Of a stretch of 64,000 bases of DNA, positions 8,669-16,810 are shown piece after piece (within the stretch, counting starts at the first letter, position 1; every line of letters starts with the position of its first letter). The DNA comes from CAZMPJ01 sp964568455 (lineage in GTDB: Bacteria; Margulisbacteria; WOR-1; O2-12-FULL-45-9). The stretch spans positions 1 through 64,000 of the forward strand of contig CAZMPJ010000007.1 of NCBI GenBank assembly GCA_964568455.1, in the 5' to 3' direction. The notes beneath the pieces were generated by a model. It saw only the letters and a program-made list of their open reading frames with translations, was not told where the DNA came from and did not search any database. The position numbers and the translations under genes are program-made.

Positions 8669-8717
8669 TCATGAATGAAAAAAATATGTTAATATGAATA
8701 ACCAGGAGGGCTAATAA

Positions 8718-9032
8718 ATGGCAAAAGAAATAACTGATGCAGAATTTTCAAAAGAAGTAGAACAGAATCAGGGAGTTGTGTTTGTGGATTTTTGGGCTAG
8801 CTGGTGCGGTCCTTGTAAAATGATGGCCCCGGTTTTTGATAAAATGGCGGAAAAATACACTGATATAAAGTTTGTAAAGGTTAACACTGAAAACAATATT
8901 CAAAAAGCAACAGAGCTGGGAGTAACAGGGATACCTTGTGTTATTGTCTTTAAAGATGGCAAAGAAGTTAACCGTTTAGTTGGTTTTATGCCCGGGCCGG
9001 CTTTTGAAGAACAAGTCAAAAAATATAATTAA
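8718..9032 (+). CDS. trxA: Thioredoxin
   Basis: 104 residues, normal length for thioredoxin. The active site is WCGPC (Cys30, Cys33), and the cis-Pro motif is GVTGIPC with an extra Cys. It reduces disulfides using electrons from the TrxB encoded two genes downstream. A good AGGAGG precedes the ATG. The stop codon abuts the next start at 9032, so trxA, the AlkD-like gene and trxB form one operon. Confidence 0.95.
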   Translation: MAKEITDAEFSKEVEQNQGVVFVDFWASWCGPCKMMAPVFDKMAEKYTDIKFVKVNTENNIQKATELGVTGIPCVIVFKDGKEVNRLVGFMPGPAFEEQVKKYN

Positions 9033-9712
9033 TGAACTATTTGGAAATAATTAGTAAACTGAAATCTTTGAGAAACCCTAAAAATATTGAGGGTATGGTT
9101 CGTTTTGGGATTAGTGCGAAAAACACTCTAGGCGTTCCTATTCCAGTCTTAAGAAAAATGGCCAAAGAAATACGCAAAGACCATGCTATGGCTTTAAAGC
9201 TTTGGGGTAGTGGGATCCATGAAGCCCGGCTTTTAGCTGCTTTTATCGCCGATCCTAAGAAGATAACAGAAGAACAAATGGATGAATGGGTTGGAGATTT
9301 TGATTCTTGGGATATTTGTGACCAGGTTTGCGGCAATGTTTTTGATAAGACCAAGTATGTTAAGAAAAAAATAGTTGCTTGGACCAAGGATAAGCGTGAG
9401 TTTGTCAGAAGAGCGGGCTTTGTCTTAATTGCGGCAGCAGCTGTCCATCTTAAAAATTGGAAAGATGAAGATTTTATAGAGTATTTTCCTTTGTTAAAAA
9501 AATATGCTACAGATGAGAGGAATTATGTTAAGAAGGCGATTAATTGGGCTTTGAGGCAGATTGGGAAGCGAAATTTAAAATTAAACGAAGAAGCTTTGGC
9601 TCTGGCTCAACGAATTGGGAAAATAGATTTACAATCAGCTAAATGGATTGCTAAAGATGCGATCAGAGAGCTGAATCATCCTAAAGTTTTAAAAAGGATT
9701 ACAAAAAAATGA
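9032..9712 (+). CDS. DNA alkylation repair protein (AlkD-like HEAT-repeat glycosylase family)
   Basis: The 226-residue, all-helical HEAT-like protein has family motifs: GVPIPVLRKMAKEI, the SGIHEARLLAAFI helix, DSWDICDQV, FVRRAGFVLIAAAAVH and NYVKKAINWALRQIGKRN. AlkD excises bulky or cationic N3/N7 alkylpurines without base flipping. The WDxxD-type motif is present as SWDICD, supporting an active enzyme. It overlaps trxA by one base and trxB by four. Its place between thioredoxin and its reductase suggests joint expression under stress. Confidence 0.85.
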   Translation: MNYLEIISKLKSLRNPKNIEGMVRFGISAKNTLGVPIPVLRKMAKEIRKDHAMALKLWGSGIHEARLLAAFIADPKKITEEQMDEWVGDFDSWDICDQVCGNVFDKTKYVKKKIVAWTKDKREFVRRAGFVLIAAAAVHLKNWKDEDFIEYFPLLKKYATDERNYVKKAINWALRQIGKRNLKLNEEALALAQRIGKIDLQSAKWIAKDAIRELNHPKVLKRITKK

Positions 9713-10611
9713 AAGAATTAATTATTATTGGTGGAGGGCCGGCTGGAATCACGGCTGCGGTTTATGCGGCCAGGAAGCGAATGGATTTTTGCGTGATTAC
9801 CAAAGATGTTGGAGGGCAAGCTGCCTTGTCGGGTGATATTGAAAATTATACTGGATTCCAGTTTATTACTGGTCCGGATTTAGCCCAAAAATTTAGAGAG
9901 CATTTGGAAAAGTATAAGTTTGAGCTTCAAGAAGGGGACGAGGTTAAAAAGGTTAAAAAAACCGATTTAGGATTTAAAGTTAAAACTACTTCCGGAAAAG
10001 AGCTGGAAGCAAAAACTCTGATTGTGGCTTCTGGTAAAATCCCCCGCTTGTTAAACGCTAAGGGTGAGAAAGAGTTTAAAAATAAAGGCGTAACTTATTG
10101 CGCAACTTGTGATGGTCCTTTGTTTGCTAAAAAAGATGTGGCAGTAATCGGTGGGGGCAATTCTGCTTTGGATGCAGCGTTGCAAATGACTAAAATTGCT
10201 AATAAAGTTTATGTGATTAATATTAATCAGGATTTTAGTGGTGACCAGGTCTTAAAAGATAAGGTTTTAGCGGCTAAAAATGTTGAAGTGTTAAATAAAG
10301 CTAAAACGACTGAGTTTTTTGGGGATAAATTTCTAAAAGGCTTAAAAGTTGAGATTGCTGGAAAAGAAAAAACTATTAATGTTGAAGGGGTTTTTGTGGA
10401 AGTAGGCATGGTGCCTAATGCTTATTTTATTGATTTTGTGAAAAAAAACAAACGCGGTGAAATTATAATCAATTGCGCAGCACAAACTTCAATTCCCGGC
10501 ATCTTTGCTGCGGGAGACGTGACTGATGTGCCAGATAAGCAGATTGTAATTGCGGCTGGCGATGGTTCCAAAGCTGCGTTGGCTGCTTTCAAATATTTAT
10601 CAGTGCATTAA
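9709..10611 (+). CDS. trxB: Thioredoxin reductase
   Basis: 300 residues. The FAD-binding GGGPAG is at residues 8-13, the redox motif CATC at 131-134 with the typical DGP after it, a second nucleotide-binding GGGNSALDAA from 148, and a C-terminal FAD motif GIFAAGDVTD. This is the low-molecular-weight type. The NAD(P)H motif after GGGNSA lacks the classic HRRxxxR (it reads VYVININQDFSG), so an NADH or ferredoxin-type donor is possible, as in some anaerobes. The start overlaps the AlkD-like stop. Confidence 0.9.
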   Translation: MKELIIIGGGPAGITAAVYAARKRMDFCVITKDVGGQAALSGDIENYTGFQFITGPDLAQKFREHLEKYKFELQEGDEVKKVKKTDLGFKVKTTSGKELEAKTLIVASGKIPRLLNAKGEKEFKNKGVTYCATCDGPLFAKKDVAVIGGGNSALDAALQMTKIANKVYVININQDFSGDQVLKDKVLAAKNVEVLNKAKTTEFFGDKFLKGLKVEIAGKEKTINVEGVFVEVGMVPNAYFIDFVKKNKRGEIIINCAAQTSIPGIFAAGDVTDVPDKQIVIAAGDGSKAALAAFKYLSVH

Positions 10612-10621
10612 GATGCAATAA

Positions 10622-11152
10622 TTAGCCTTCTATGATCCAGCGTTCTTCTTTTTTAAACCAATCACCGGGATTATTTAAGTATTGCAGGGTATCATCTAAT
10701 ATTTCATAGTGTTCTTGTTCTTCTTTGGCCAAGGCGGCAAAAAATTTCTTAGCGGTTTCATCCTGACTTTCTTTGGAAATGCGGTCATAAAGATTGTAGC
10801 TATCTGTTTCCAGTCCTTCAGCAATTTTATAGGCCTCATTAATATCTTGTTCTGTTTTAAATTTTTTATCCAAGCTGGCCTTTAGCTTTAATAGGATAGG
10901 TTTTAGTAGTTCTTCTTTTTTGGGTGATACTTCAACCCCTTTAAGCCAATCGCTTGGCAGTTTTTTATCCCCGGTTAATTGTTGGTGAAACTCTTTAATT
11001 TTTTCAATATGAATCAATTCTCTGTCTGCTAAGCTTTGTAGGGTGGAGGCGGCGAGGGGATTATTAGTCTTAAGCGTGGTTTGAGTGTAAAAGTCATAGC
11101 CTTTTTTTTCGAGTTCAATTGCAAGCTTTGTGTCGGCGATTAAATCCATCAT
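10622..11152 (-). CDS. Ferritin-like / rubrerythrin-domain diiron protein
   Basis: The 176-residue helical protein has paired Glu motifs of the ferritin-like superfamily: ELEKKGYDFY, DRELIHIEKI, AEGLETDSYNLYD and KEEQEHYEIL. It lacks the C-terminal rubredoxin domain of classical rubrerythrin. A role in peroxide or iron handling is likely. GGAGGGA precedes the tandem ATG ATG start. It is divergent from desulfoferrodoxin across a 100-bp AT-rich spacer, consistent with shared oxidative-stress control; I could not find a convincing PerR box there. Confidence 0.8.
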   Translation of the reverse strand: MMDLIADTKLAIELEKKGYDFYTQTTLKTNNPLAASTLQSLADRELIHIEKIKEFHQQLTGDKKLPSDWLKGVEVSPKKEELLKPILLKLKASLDKKFKTEQDINEAYKIAEGLETDSYNLYDRISKESQDETAKKFFAALAKEEQEHYEILDDTLQYLNNPGDWFKKEERWIIEG

Positions 11153-11252
11153 TATAGTTGTCCCTCCTTGCCATTATTTTTTATATCATATATCATAACA
11201 AACATATAGAACTTGGCAAGCTTATTTATGGTATAAAAAGGAGGAAATAGAA

Positions 11253-11627
11253 ATGGCTAAATATTTAGGGGTTTATAAGTGTGAGATTTGCGGAAATATC
11301 GTAGAAGTGGTTCATGCTGGAGATGGAGAGTTGGTTTGCTGTGGACAGCCAATGAAATTAATGGTTGAAAATACAGTTGATGCGGCTAAAGAAAAACATA
11401 TTCCAGTAATTGAAAAAACTGAGTGTGGAATTAAAGTTAAGGTTGGTTCTGTGGCCCATCCCATGGAAGCAAAACATTATATTGAATGGATTGAGGTTAT
11501 TTCTGATGGTAAAGCTTATCGCGCTTTTTTAAAACCAGGAGATAAGCCAGAAGCTGAGTTTTGTGTGCCAAGTGAAAATGTAATAGTAAGAGCCTATTGT
11601 AATTTGCATGGGCTTTGGAAAGCGTAA
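11253..11627 (+). CDS. dfx: Desulfoferrodoxin (2Fe superoxide reductase)
   Basis: 124 residues. The N-terminal desulforedoxin-like center I has Cys10, Cys13, Cys29 and Cys30. The C-terminal center II has His49, His69, His75, Cys116 and His119, with Glu47 next to the first His, matching the 2Fe-SOR family. It reduces superoxide to peroxide with electrons from rubredoxin, encoded at 12147. AAGGAGG precedes the ATG. It heads an operon with flavin reductase, rubredoxin, flavodiiron protein and rubrerythrin. Confidence 0.95.
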   Translation: MAKYLGVYKCEICGNIVEVVHAGDGELVCCGQPMKLMVENTVDAAKEKHIPVIEKTECGIKVKVGSVAHPMEAKHYIEWIEVISDGKAYRAFLKPGDKPEAEFCVPSENVIVRAYCNLHGLWKA

Positions 11628-11634
11628 ATAAAAA

Positions 11635-12144
11635 ATGCAGCTGGAAACTTTACATAAAGTTAGCTATGGGTTATATATTATAGCCGCGGTTAAAGAAGGG
11701 AAATTTAACGGCCAAATTGCTAACACGGTAATGCAGATTACTTCTGATCCGCCAACTGTTGCAATAAGCATTAATAAGCAAAATCTAACCCATGAATATA
11801 TTGAAAGCAGCAAGGGTTTTGCTGTTTCCATACTTGAAAAAGGTACGCCCATGACATTTATTGGTACTTTTGGTTTTAAATCTGGAAAAAACATAGATAA
11901 ATTTAAAGATGTAAAGGTTAAAACAGCAAAAACAAAAGCGCCGATTGTGCTTGATTACAGTTTGGGTTACCTTGAATGTGAAGTAGTTGGCCAGCTAGAT
12001 TGCGGCACCCATACTATATTTTTGGGAAAAGTTATTGGTGCGGAAATATTGAATTCTGCAGAGCCAATGACTTATGCTTATTATCATGATGTAAAACGCG
12101 GTAAGGCTCCGCCAACCGCGCCTACATATATTAAGGGGGAATAA
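11635..12144 (+). CDS. Flavin reductase-like FMN protein (likely NAD(P)H:rubredoxin electron donor)
   Basis: The 169-residue flavin-reductase-domain protein shows VSYGLYIIAA near the N-terminus, the FMN-binding SDPPTVAISINKQN segment, and DCGTHTIFLGKVIGAE near the C-terminus. In acetogens and clostridia this domain is fused to rubredoxin (high-molecular-weight rubredoxin) and feeds the flavodiiron protein. Here the rubredoxin is the next separate gene, 2 bp downstream, so the same electron path is likely. That role is inferred from the gene order. Confidence 0.8.
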   Translation: MQLETLHKVSYGLYIIAAVKEGKFNGQIANTVMQITSDPPTVAISINKQNLTHEYIESSKGFAVSILEKGTPMTFIGTFGFKSGKNIDKFKDVKVKTAKTKAPIVLDYSLGYLECEVVGQLDCGTHTIFLGKVIGAEILNSAEPMTYAYYHDVKRGKAPPTAPTYIKGE

Positions 12145-12146
12145 TT

Positions 12147-12311
12147 ATGGAAGAATATGTTTGCAAGGTTTGTGGTTATATCTATGATCCTAAAAAAGGC
12201 GATCCGGATAATGGGATAAAAGCAGGAACGGCTTTTGTTGATGTGCCAGAAGATTGGGTTTGTCCGATTTGCGGAGCAGATAAAAGCCAATTTGAAAAGA
12301 AAGGGGTTTAA
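12147..12311 (+). CDS. Rubredoxin
   Basis: 54 residues. Both CxxCG knuckles are present: Cys6/Cys9 in CKVCGYIY and Cys39/Cys42 in CPICGADK, with the usual DPDNGI and FVDVPEDWVCP blocks. It carries one electron from the flavin reductase to desulfoferrodoxin, flavodiiron protein or rubrerythrin. AAGGGGG at about 12133 serves as the ribosome site. The stop is followed 3 bp later by the flavodiiron TTG start. Confidence 0.95.
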   Translation: MEEYVCKVCGYIYDPKKGDPDNGIKAGTAFVDVPEDWVCPICGADKSQFEKKGV

Positions 12312-12314
12312 AAT

Positions 12315-13505
12315 TTGAAAGTCGAGGAACTGAAAAAAGATATTTATTATGTTGGGGCACTGGATGGAGGCAGAAAGCTTTTTGATGCGCTGATTCCTCT
12401 TCCAGACGGGACTAGTTACAATTCTTATTTGATCAAAGGCAGTGAGAAAACTGTTTTAATTGACACGGTTGATCCGGCTAAAGAAAATGTGTTAATTAAA
12501 AATTTAAAAAAGCTTAAAATTGATAAGCTGGACTATATTATTTCCCAGCATTGCGAGCAGGATCATTCTGGCACTATTCCTACTATATTAAAATTGTATA
12601 AAGATGCCAAAGTGATTACCAATGCCAAGAACAAAGAACTGCTCAAAGAACATTTGTTGATTTCTGAAGACAAGATTGTTGAAATTCAGGATGGAGAAGA
12701 GCTTTCTTTGGGCAATAAAACCTTAAAATTTATCTTTACTCCTTGGGTGCATTGGCCAGAGACAATGTGTACTTATTTAAAAGAAGACAAAATATTGTTT
12801 TCTTGCGATTTTTTTGGTTCACACATTGCTTTTACCGATCTTTTTGTAAAAGATAAAAAACATGTTTATGTTGCGGCGAAGAGATATTATGCGGAAATCA
12901 TGATGCCTTTTCGTACGGTAATTAAAAGCAACCTTAAAAAAGTTGAAGCTTTGGAGATTGATCTGATTGCTCCTAGTCATGGTTCATTACATAATGAGCC
13001 TTCTTTTATTATGGATGCTTATCGAGATTGGACTAGTGATAAGGTAAAAAATGAAGTCGTGATCCCTTATGTTTCTATGCATGGTAGCGTGGCTAAGATG
13101 GTTGAGTATCTGGTTAAAGCTTTAGAAGAGAAGGGGATTGTTGTTAAAGCTTTTAATTTAGCTCAGATGGATTTAGGGGAGCTAGCCATGGCGTTGGTTG
13201 ATGCGGCTACGGTAGTTATTGCTACGCCAACGGTTTTGGTTCGTCCGCATCCTTTAGCCGTATATGCAGCTTATTTAACCAATGCTTTAAGACCTAAAAC
13301 CAGGTTTGCTTCTATTGTGGGGTCGTATGGGTGGGGTGGTAAGATGCCGGAAGAGATTAAAGGTTTAATTTCAAATTTAAAGGTCGAATTGATTGAGCCG
13401 GTGATTGCCAAAGGTTATCCCAAAGAAGCTGATTTTAAAGCTTTGGACGAGTTAGCGGAAAAAATAAAAAACAAACACAAAGAGGGGGAAATAAATAATG
13501 GGTAA
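12315..13505 (+). CDS. Flavodiiron protein (FprA/ROO type, O2 or NO reductase)
   Basis: 396 residues. The N-terminal metallo-beta-lactamase-like domain carries the diiron ligands His79-x-Glu81-x-Asp83-His84, His146, Asp165 and His222 (SHG). The C-terminal flavodoxin domain (from about 250, VSMHGSVAKM) binds FMN. Such proteins reduce O2 to water and/or NO to N2O with electrons from rubredoxin, its direct upstream neighbour. There is no fused rubredoxin, so it is class A. The start is TTG 12315 with AAAGGGG about 8 bp before; no ATG fits as well. It overlaps the rubrerythrin start by 8 bp. Confidence 0.93.
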   Translation: MKVEELKKDIYYVGALDGGRKLFDALIPLPDGTSYNSYLIKGSEKTVLIDTVDPAKENVLIKNLKKLKIDKLDYIISQHCEQDHSGTIPTILKLYKDAKVITNAKNKELLKEHLLISEDKIVEIQDGEELSLGNKTLKFIFTPWVHWPETMCTYLKEDKILFSCDFFGSHIAFTDLFVKDKKHVYVAAKRYYAEIMMPFRTVIKSNLKKVEALEIDLIAPSHGSLHNEPSFIMDAYRDWTSDKVKNEVVIPYVSMHGSVAKMVEYLVKALEEKGIVVKAFNLAQMDLGELAMALVDAATVVIATPTVLVRPHPLAVYAAYLTNALRPKTRFASIVGSYGWGGKMPEEIKGLISNLKVELIEPVIAKGYPKEADFKALDELAEKIKNKHKEGEINNG

Positions 13506-14076
13506 AAGTGTAAAAGGGACACAAACGGAGAAGAACTTATTAAAGGCGTTTGCAGGGGAGTCGCAAGCAAGGAATAGGTATACTTATTTTGCTTCGGTGG
13601 CTAAAAAAGCAGGATATGAGCAGGTTGCAGCTATATTTTTAGAAACTGCTGAAAACGAAAAAGAACACGCTAAAAGGTTTTTTAAATATTTAGAAGGTGG
13701 GGCAGTTGAAATTGTTGCAGCTTATCCAGCTGGAACCATTAGTTCAACTGAAGAAAATTTAAAGGCCTCGGCTGATGGAGAAAATGAAGAATGGACCAAG
13801 CTTTATGCTGATTTTGAAAAAGTTGCGCGGGATGAGGGGTTAGAAGAGATTGCTGTCCAATTTAAGGAAATTGCCGAAGTAGAAGAGGAGCATGAGAAAA
13901 GATATCGAAAATTATTAAAAAATATTAAAGAGAAGAAAGTTTTTAAACGAGATGAAAAAGTAAAATGGCATTGTAGAAATTGTGGTTATGTACATGAGGG
14001 AACAGAAGCTCCCAAAATGTGTCCAGCTTGCAAACATCCGCAAGCTTATTATGAAATATTAGCAGAGAATTATTAA
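13498..14076 (+). CDS. rbr: Rubrerythrin
   Basis: 192 residues. A ferritin-like diiron four-helix domain shows the paired motifs FAGESQARNRY (residues 18-28), ENEKEHAKRF and EVEEEHEKRY. A C-terminal rubredoxin domain has Cys159, Cys162, Cys175 and Cys178. It reduces H2O2 to water, completing the superoxide-to-peroxide-to-water chain started by desulfoferrodoxin. Its start overlaps the flavodiiron stop. The last codons and stop are repeated in a mutated copy 2.3 kb downstream (16303-16367). Confidence 0.95.
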   Translation: MGKSVKGTQTEKNLLKAFAGESQARNRYTYFASVAKKAGYEQVAAIFLETAENEKEHAKRFFKYLEGGAVEIVAAYPAGTISSTEENLKASADGENEEWTKLYADFEKVARDEGLEEIAVQFKEIAEVEEEHEKRYRKLLKNIKEKKVFKRDEKVKWHCRNCGYVHEGTEAPKMCPACKHPQAYYEILAENY

Positions 14077-14149
14077 TAATTAAACGCAAGTTTTTGCCTC
14101 TTTAATACGATAAATTATATAGAGTCTTTGAGCTATGGAATAGCCTAAT

Positions 14150-16240
14150 ATGAGTTTGCAAGTAAACCAAGTAATTGCCAATAGAGCGCCTAATAAACCA
14201 GAGAAAAGATCAGCTGGTCGCGCTGAATTAGTTCCTAAGCAAAAAACTGATACTGTACAGTTGAGCAATAATACAACTGTTATTGAAAGCAAGTTTGGCC
14301 CCTTATCTCTCCAAGAAAAATCTTTTGTCGGTCAATTTGAAAGTGGTTTGGTTTATGATTTTACCCAAAAAGTAAAATCAAAAAAAGAATTACTTTGCCG
14401 ACTTAAGGCTCTTCAGCCATTGTTGGCAAAAATTAATAAAAGAAAAAAAGATTTTGATAAGCATATACTTTATGACTTATACGGTAATGAGGCTTTATGG
14501 AAAATATCCGCATTAACTCCAGAAAAAATTAGTCAGTGGCAAGGTTCTGTGTGGATAGATAGTATTTTGTCTGGAAATGCAATTATGCTTTTGAAAATCC
14601 AAAAAAAATATGATAACAACATAAATCTGGCCGATTCTAAACTTATATCTGATCTCGACCAAAAACTGCCTTTTAATGTTTTGTTGTTTTTTGTTGAGCA
14701 CTCCGAGACTTATGACGAGCTTATGGGTAATTTGCAAAAATTATCAAATTTATATAATAAAGAGAAGCTGTTTTTTGAGCAAGCAAAGAAAAGGTGTGTG
14801 GATTATTTTGGCAAAGTGGTTGAATATGTGTCTTCCCCTCTGGAATTTTTGAGTGAGATAGGTAAATTAACAAAATTTTCCAAAGACAATAAACCCTTGA
14901 TTGCGAATTTAACTAAGAAAAAAATAGATCTGGGTTATTTTTGGGAAAAATCAAAAACAGTTGGCGAGTTTCGTAGGCGACTGTTAAGTCTCAATAGTTT
15001 TTTGGATTTAGTTCGTTTGAAAGAAGAATCTAAAATAAAGGGTTTATGGGTCAATTCGTCTTCAGATTATGTTGGTTTGGACAGGAACCCATTTGATATT
15101 CTTTTGTGTGCTCCTAATGTTTTAGGTGCCGAAAAGCTTTTGGGAATTTCTGGTTTAGGGGAAAAGGCTCAATCAGTTTATTTAGATGCTGTTTCTGATG
15201 CTGGTAAAACTTATGCAAAAATCATGAAGCAATCTTTGCGCAATATTAGCAACAATGATTTTAAGAAAATAATGATATTGCCTGGAATGAGAGTAATTGT
15301 GACTGAGGATATAGCTCCTTTATTAAATAATCCTTGTTACTTAAATTATCTAAGGAAAAAATATCCAAACCTTGGTTTGAAAAAAGCTTTTTCAATGACA
15401 ATTGCGTTTAAGCGCAACTTAAAGGCTATGGGTGTCGCAGACGAAGAAGTTTTGGGATTAAACGAAGAAAAAATAGATTTATGTTTTTCTGAAATGATGG
15501 CGGCTAATAATTATGTTTTTGGTCTTGATATGGTAGGTTCAGGTATTAATGTGATGGTTATTACGGCTGACCCGGAAAATAATGGTATTGGTGATTGGCA
15601 CTTTGATGAGATTGTAAATTATGCGAAAAAATATGGTTCAAATATTGTTTTCGCCAAAAAAGGAGCTGGTCCGGACAAAACTAAGTTTTTAGAAACAGTA
15701 AGGATGGCTAAGGGACCCACTAGAATTTTCATTCTGGGGCATGGTAGTGGAAGTGCGATTACGTGTGGTAAAGGAGAAGATATTTCTTATCAGGAATTAA
15801 TGGCTGCAGTATCGCAAAATGAGAATCCACAAAATATTATAATTGTAACAGATTGTTGTAATGCGTATGAATTTTATACTAATTTTGAGGGAAATTACCC
15901 TCAAGATATCCTTATGCCGATTGTAATTGGTTTAGGCGGAAATAAGGGGATGCTTTCTTATGAGTTTGGAAGGAGTTATAACTTCAAAGGGAGTAAGGTA
16001 GGGGATTTTTACGCTTTTTTTGAAAAAGACTTTTTTAAAGCGGTAATGTGTGAAAAAGGGGCAAATTTAGACGCTTTTATTCGTCTTGATTGGCGTTATA
16101 TTTATAAAAAAATTGACTTGATAGATTTGTTCGAGACACTTAGGCATCCTCAAAAAAAACAGCAGAAAAATGAAAAGGATGTTCGCGATATTCGTATGGA
16201 AGTTAAGAAAACATCTTCTTTTATGTCTCCCCTTGTTTAA
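14150..16240 (+). CDS. Large protein with C-terminal caspase-like (clan CD) peptidase domain
   Basis: 696 residues, no signal peptide or clear membrane helix. Residues 1-45 are low complexity (Lys/Arg/Thr/Gln; KTDTVQLSNN). Residues 60-440 are helical and unrecognised. From about 465 a Rossmann-like region begins (INVMVITADPENN), then FILGHGSGS with His531 followed by Gly, then a hydrophobic strand ending IIIVTDCCNAYEF with Asp568, Cys569 and Cys570. The His-Gly plus (D)C dyad 38 residues apart after hydrophobic strands is the clan CD pattern (caspase, metacaspase, gingipain). The family is my inference from motifs. The gene splits a rubrerythrin cluster and may be an insertion. Confidence 0.6.
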   Translation: MSLQVNQVIANRAPNKPEKRSAGRAELVPKQKTDTVQLSNNTTVIESKFGPLSLQEKSFVGQFESGLVYDFTQKVKSKKELLCRLKALQPLLAKINKRKKDFDKHILYDLYGNEALWKISALTPEKISQWQGSVWIDSILSGNAIMLLKIQKKYDNNINLADSKLISDLDQKLPFNVLLFFVEHSETYDELMGNLQKLSNLYNKEKLFFEQAKKRCVDYFGKVVEYVSSPLEFLSEIGKLTKFSKDNKPLIANLTKKKIDLGYFWEKSKTVGEFRRRLLSLNSFLDLVRLKEESKIKGLWVNSSSDYVGLDRNPFDILLCAPNVLGAEKLLGISGLGEKAQSVYLDAVSDAGKTYAKIMKQSLRNISNNDFKKIMILPGMRVIVTEDIAPLLNNPCYLNYLRKKYPNLGLKKAFSMTIAFKRNLKAMGVADEEVLGLNEEKIDLCFSEMMAANNYVFGLDMVGSGINVMVITADPENNGIGDWHFDEIVNYAKKYGSNIVFAKKGAGPDKTKFLETVRMAKGPTRIFILGHGSGSAITCGKGEDISYQELMAAVSQNENPQNIIIVTDCCNAYEFYTNFEGNYPQDILMPIVIGLGGNKGMLSYEFGRSYNFKGSKVGDFYAFFEKDFFKAVMCEKGANLDAFIRLDWRYIYKKIDLIDLFETLRHPQKKQQKNEKDVRDIRMEVKKTSSFMSPLV

Positions 16241-16267
16241 CCTGTGATATAATTCAAACAATTAAGA

Positions 16268-16284
16268 TTTTTTTTGGGGGGGGG
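16268..16284 (+). repeat. T8G9 homopolymer tract
   Basis: Eight T followed by nine G in a spacer of a low-GC genome. It may be a slippage-prone tract or an assembly fault, and it lies between the caspase-like gene and the rubrerythrin remnant. Confidence 0.8.
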
Positions 16285-16302
16285 TATGGATAACTCGATC
16301 TT

Positions 16303-16367
16303 TAGTAACGTGCTCAGACCGCAAACATTCGCAGGCTCATTATGAAATATTAGCAGAGAATTATTAG
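16303..16367 (+). pseudogene. Decayed copy of the 3' end of rubrerythrin
   Basis: From 16320 to 16367 this copies the rubrerythrin end (14029-14076) codon for codon: R-K-H-S-Q-A-H-Y-E-I-L-A-E-N-Y-stop instead of C-K-H-P-Q-A-Y-Y-E-I-L-A-E-N-Y-stop. All differences there are transitions, and the stop changed from TAA to TAG. Weaker codon-aligned similarity reaches back to about 16303. The Cys178-to-Arg change removes an iron ligand, and no start or upstream coding part remains. It is a remnant of a duplicated or displaced rubrerythrin gene. Confidence 0.8.
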
Positions 16368-16383
16368 TTAAGGGGTTTAGATA

Positions 16384-16800
16384 ATGGCATTTTTCTTTGC
16401 TTTGGTGACGGCTTTATTGTGGGGTATAGCTCCCGTGTTAGAAAAAGCGGGGTTGCGAGGTAATATTGACCCCTTAGTTGCTGTGGTCATTCGTAGTTTA
16501 ACAATTTCTTTTGTGGGTCTTCTAACTATGTTGATGCTTAACCGTTTGCCGCAGTTTTCACAAATTTCAATTAAGAATGTAATGCTTATTTTGCTTGGTG
16601 GTTTAATTGCTGGTTTTTTTGCTCAATGGACTTATTATCATGCTTTAAAAATGGGGCAGGCCTCAACTGTTGTTCCAGTAGCAGCAATTTATCCTCTAGT
16701 TGCCTTGTTTTTATCAGTGCTTTTTCTTGGTGAGTCAATTACTTGGCTAAGATTGGTTGGCGTTGTTTTAGTGGTTGCGGGTGTAATTTTAATTAGATAG
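16384..16800 (+). CDS. Half-size EamA/DMT family transporter
   Basis: 138 residues with four or five membrane helices forming one EamA domain (LLWGIAPVLEKAGL at the start; YYHALKMGQASTVVPVAAIYPL and LFLGESITWLRLVG later). Full EamA proteins have two such domains (about 300 residues), so this is a short type that would act as a dimer. Substrate unknown. AAGGGG at 16370-16375 precedes the ATG. The permease gene follows after 10 bp, suggesting cotranscription. Confidence 0.8.
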   Translation: MAFFFALVTALLWGIAPVLEKAGLRGNIDPLVAVVIRSLTISFVGLLTMLMLNRLPQFSQISIKNVMLILLGGLIAGFFAQWTYYHALKMGQASTVVPVAAIYPLVALFLSVLFLGESITWLRLVGVVLVVAGVILIR

Positions 16801-16810
16801 GGAGTAAGTC

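Noticed and set aside
11153..11252. PerR or Fur box between the ferritin-like gene and desulfoferrodoxin
   Set aside because: The spacer is AT-rich with partial repeats but I found no convincing 7-1-7 inverted repeat.
16286..16345. 19-codon ORF after the G9 tract, whose sequence (RPQTFA) recalls AAA+ clamp-loader or RuvB N-termini
   Set aside because: The same bases align codon by codon with the rubrerythrin tail in another frame, so the resemblance is chance.
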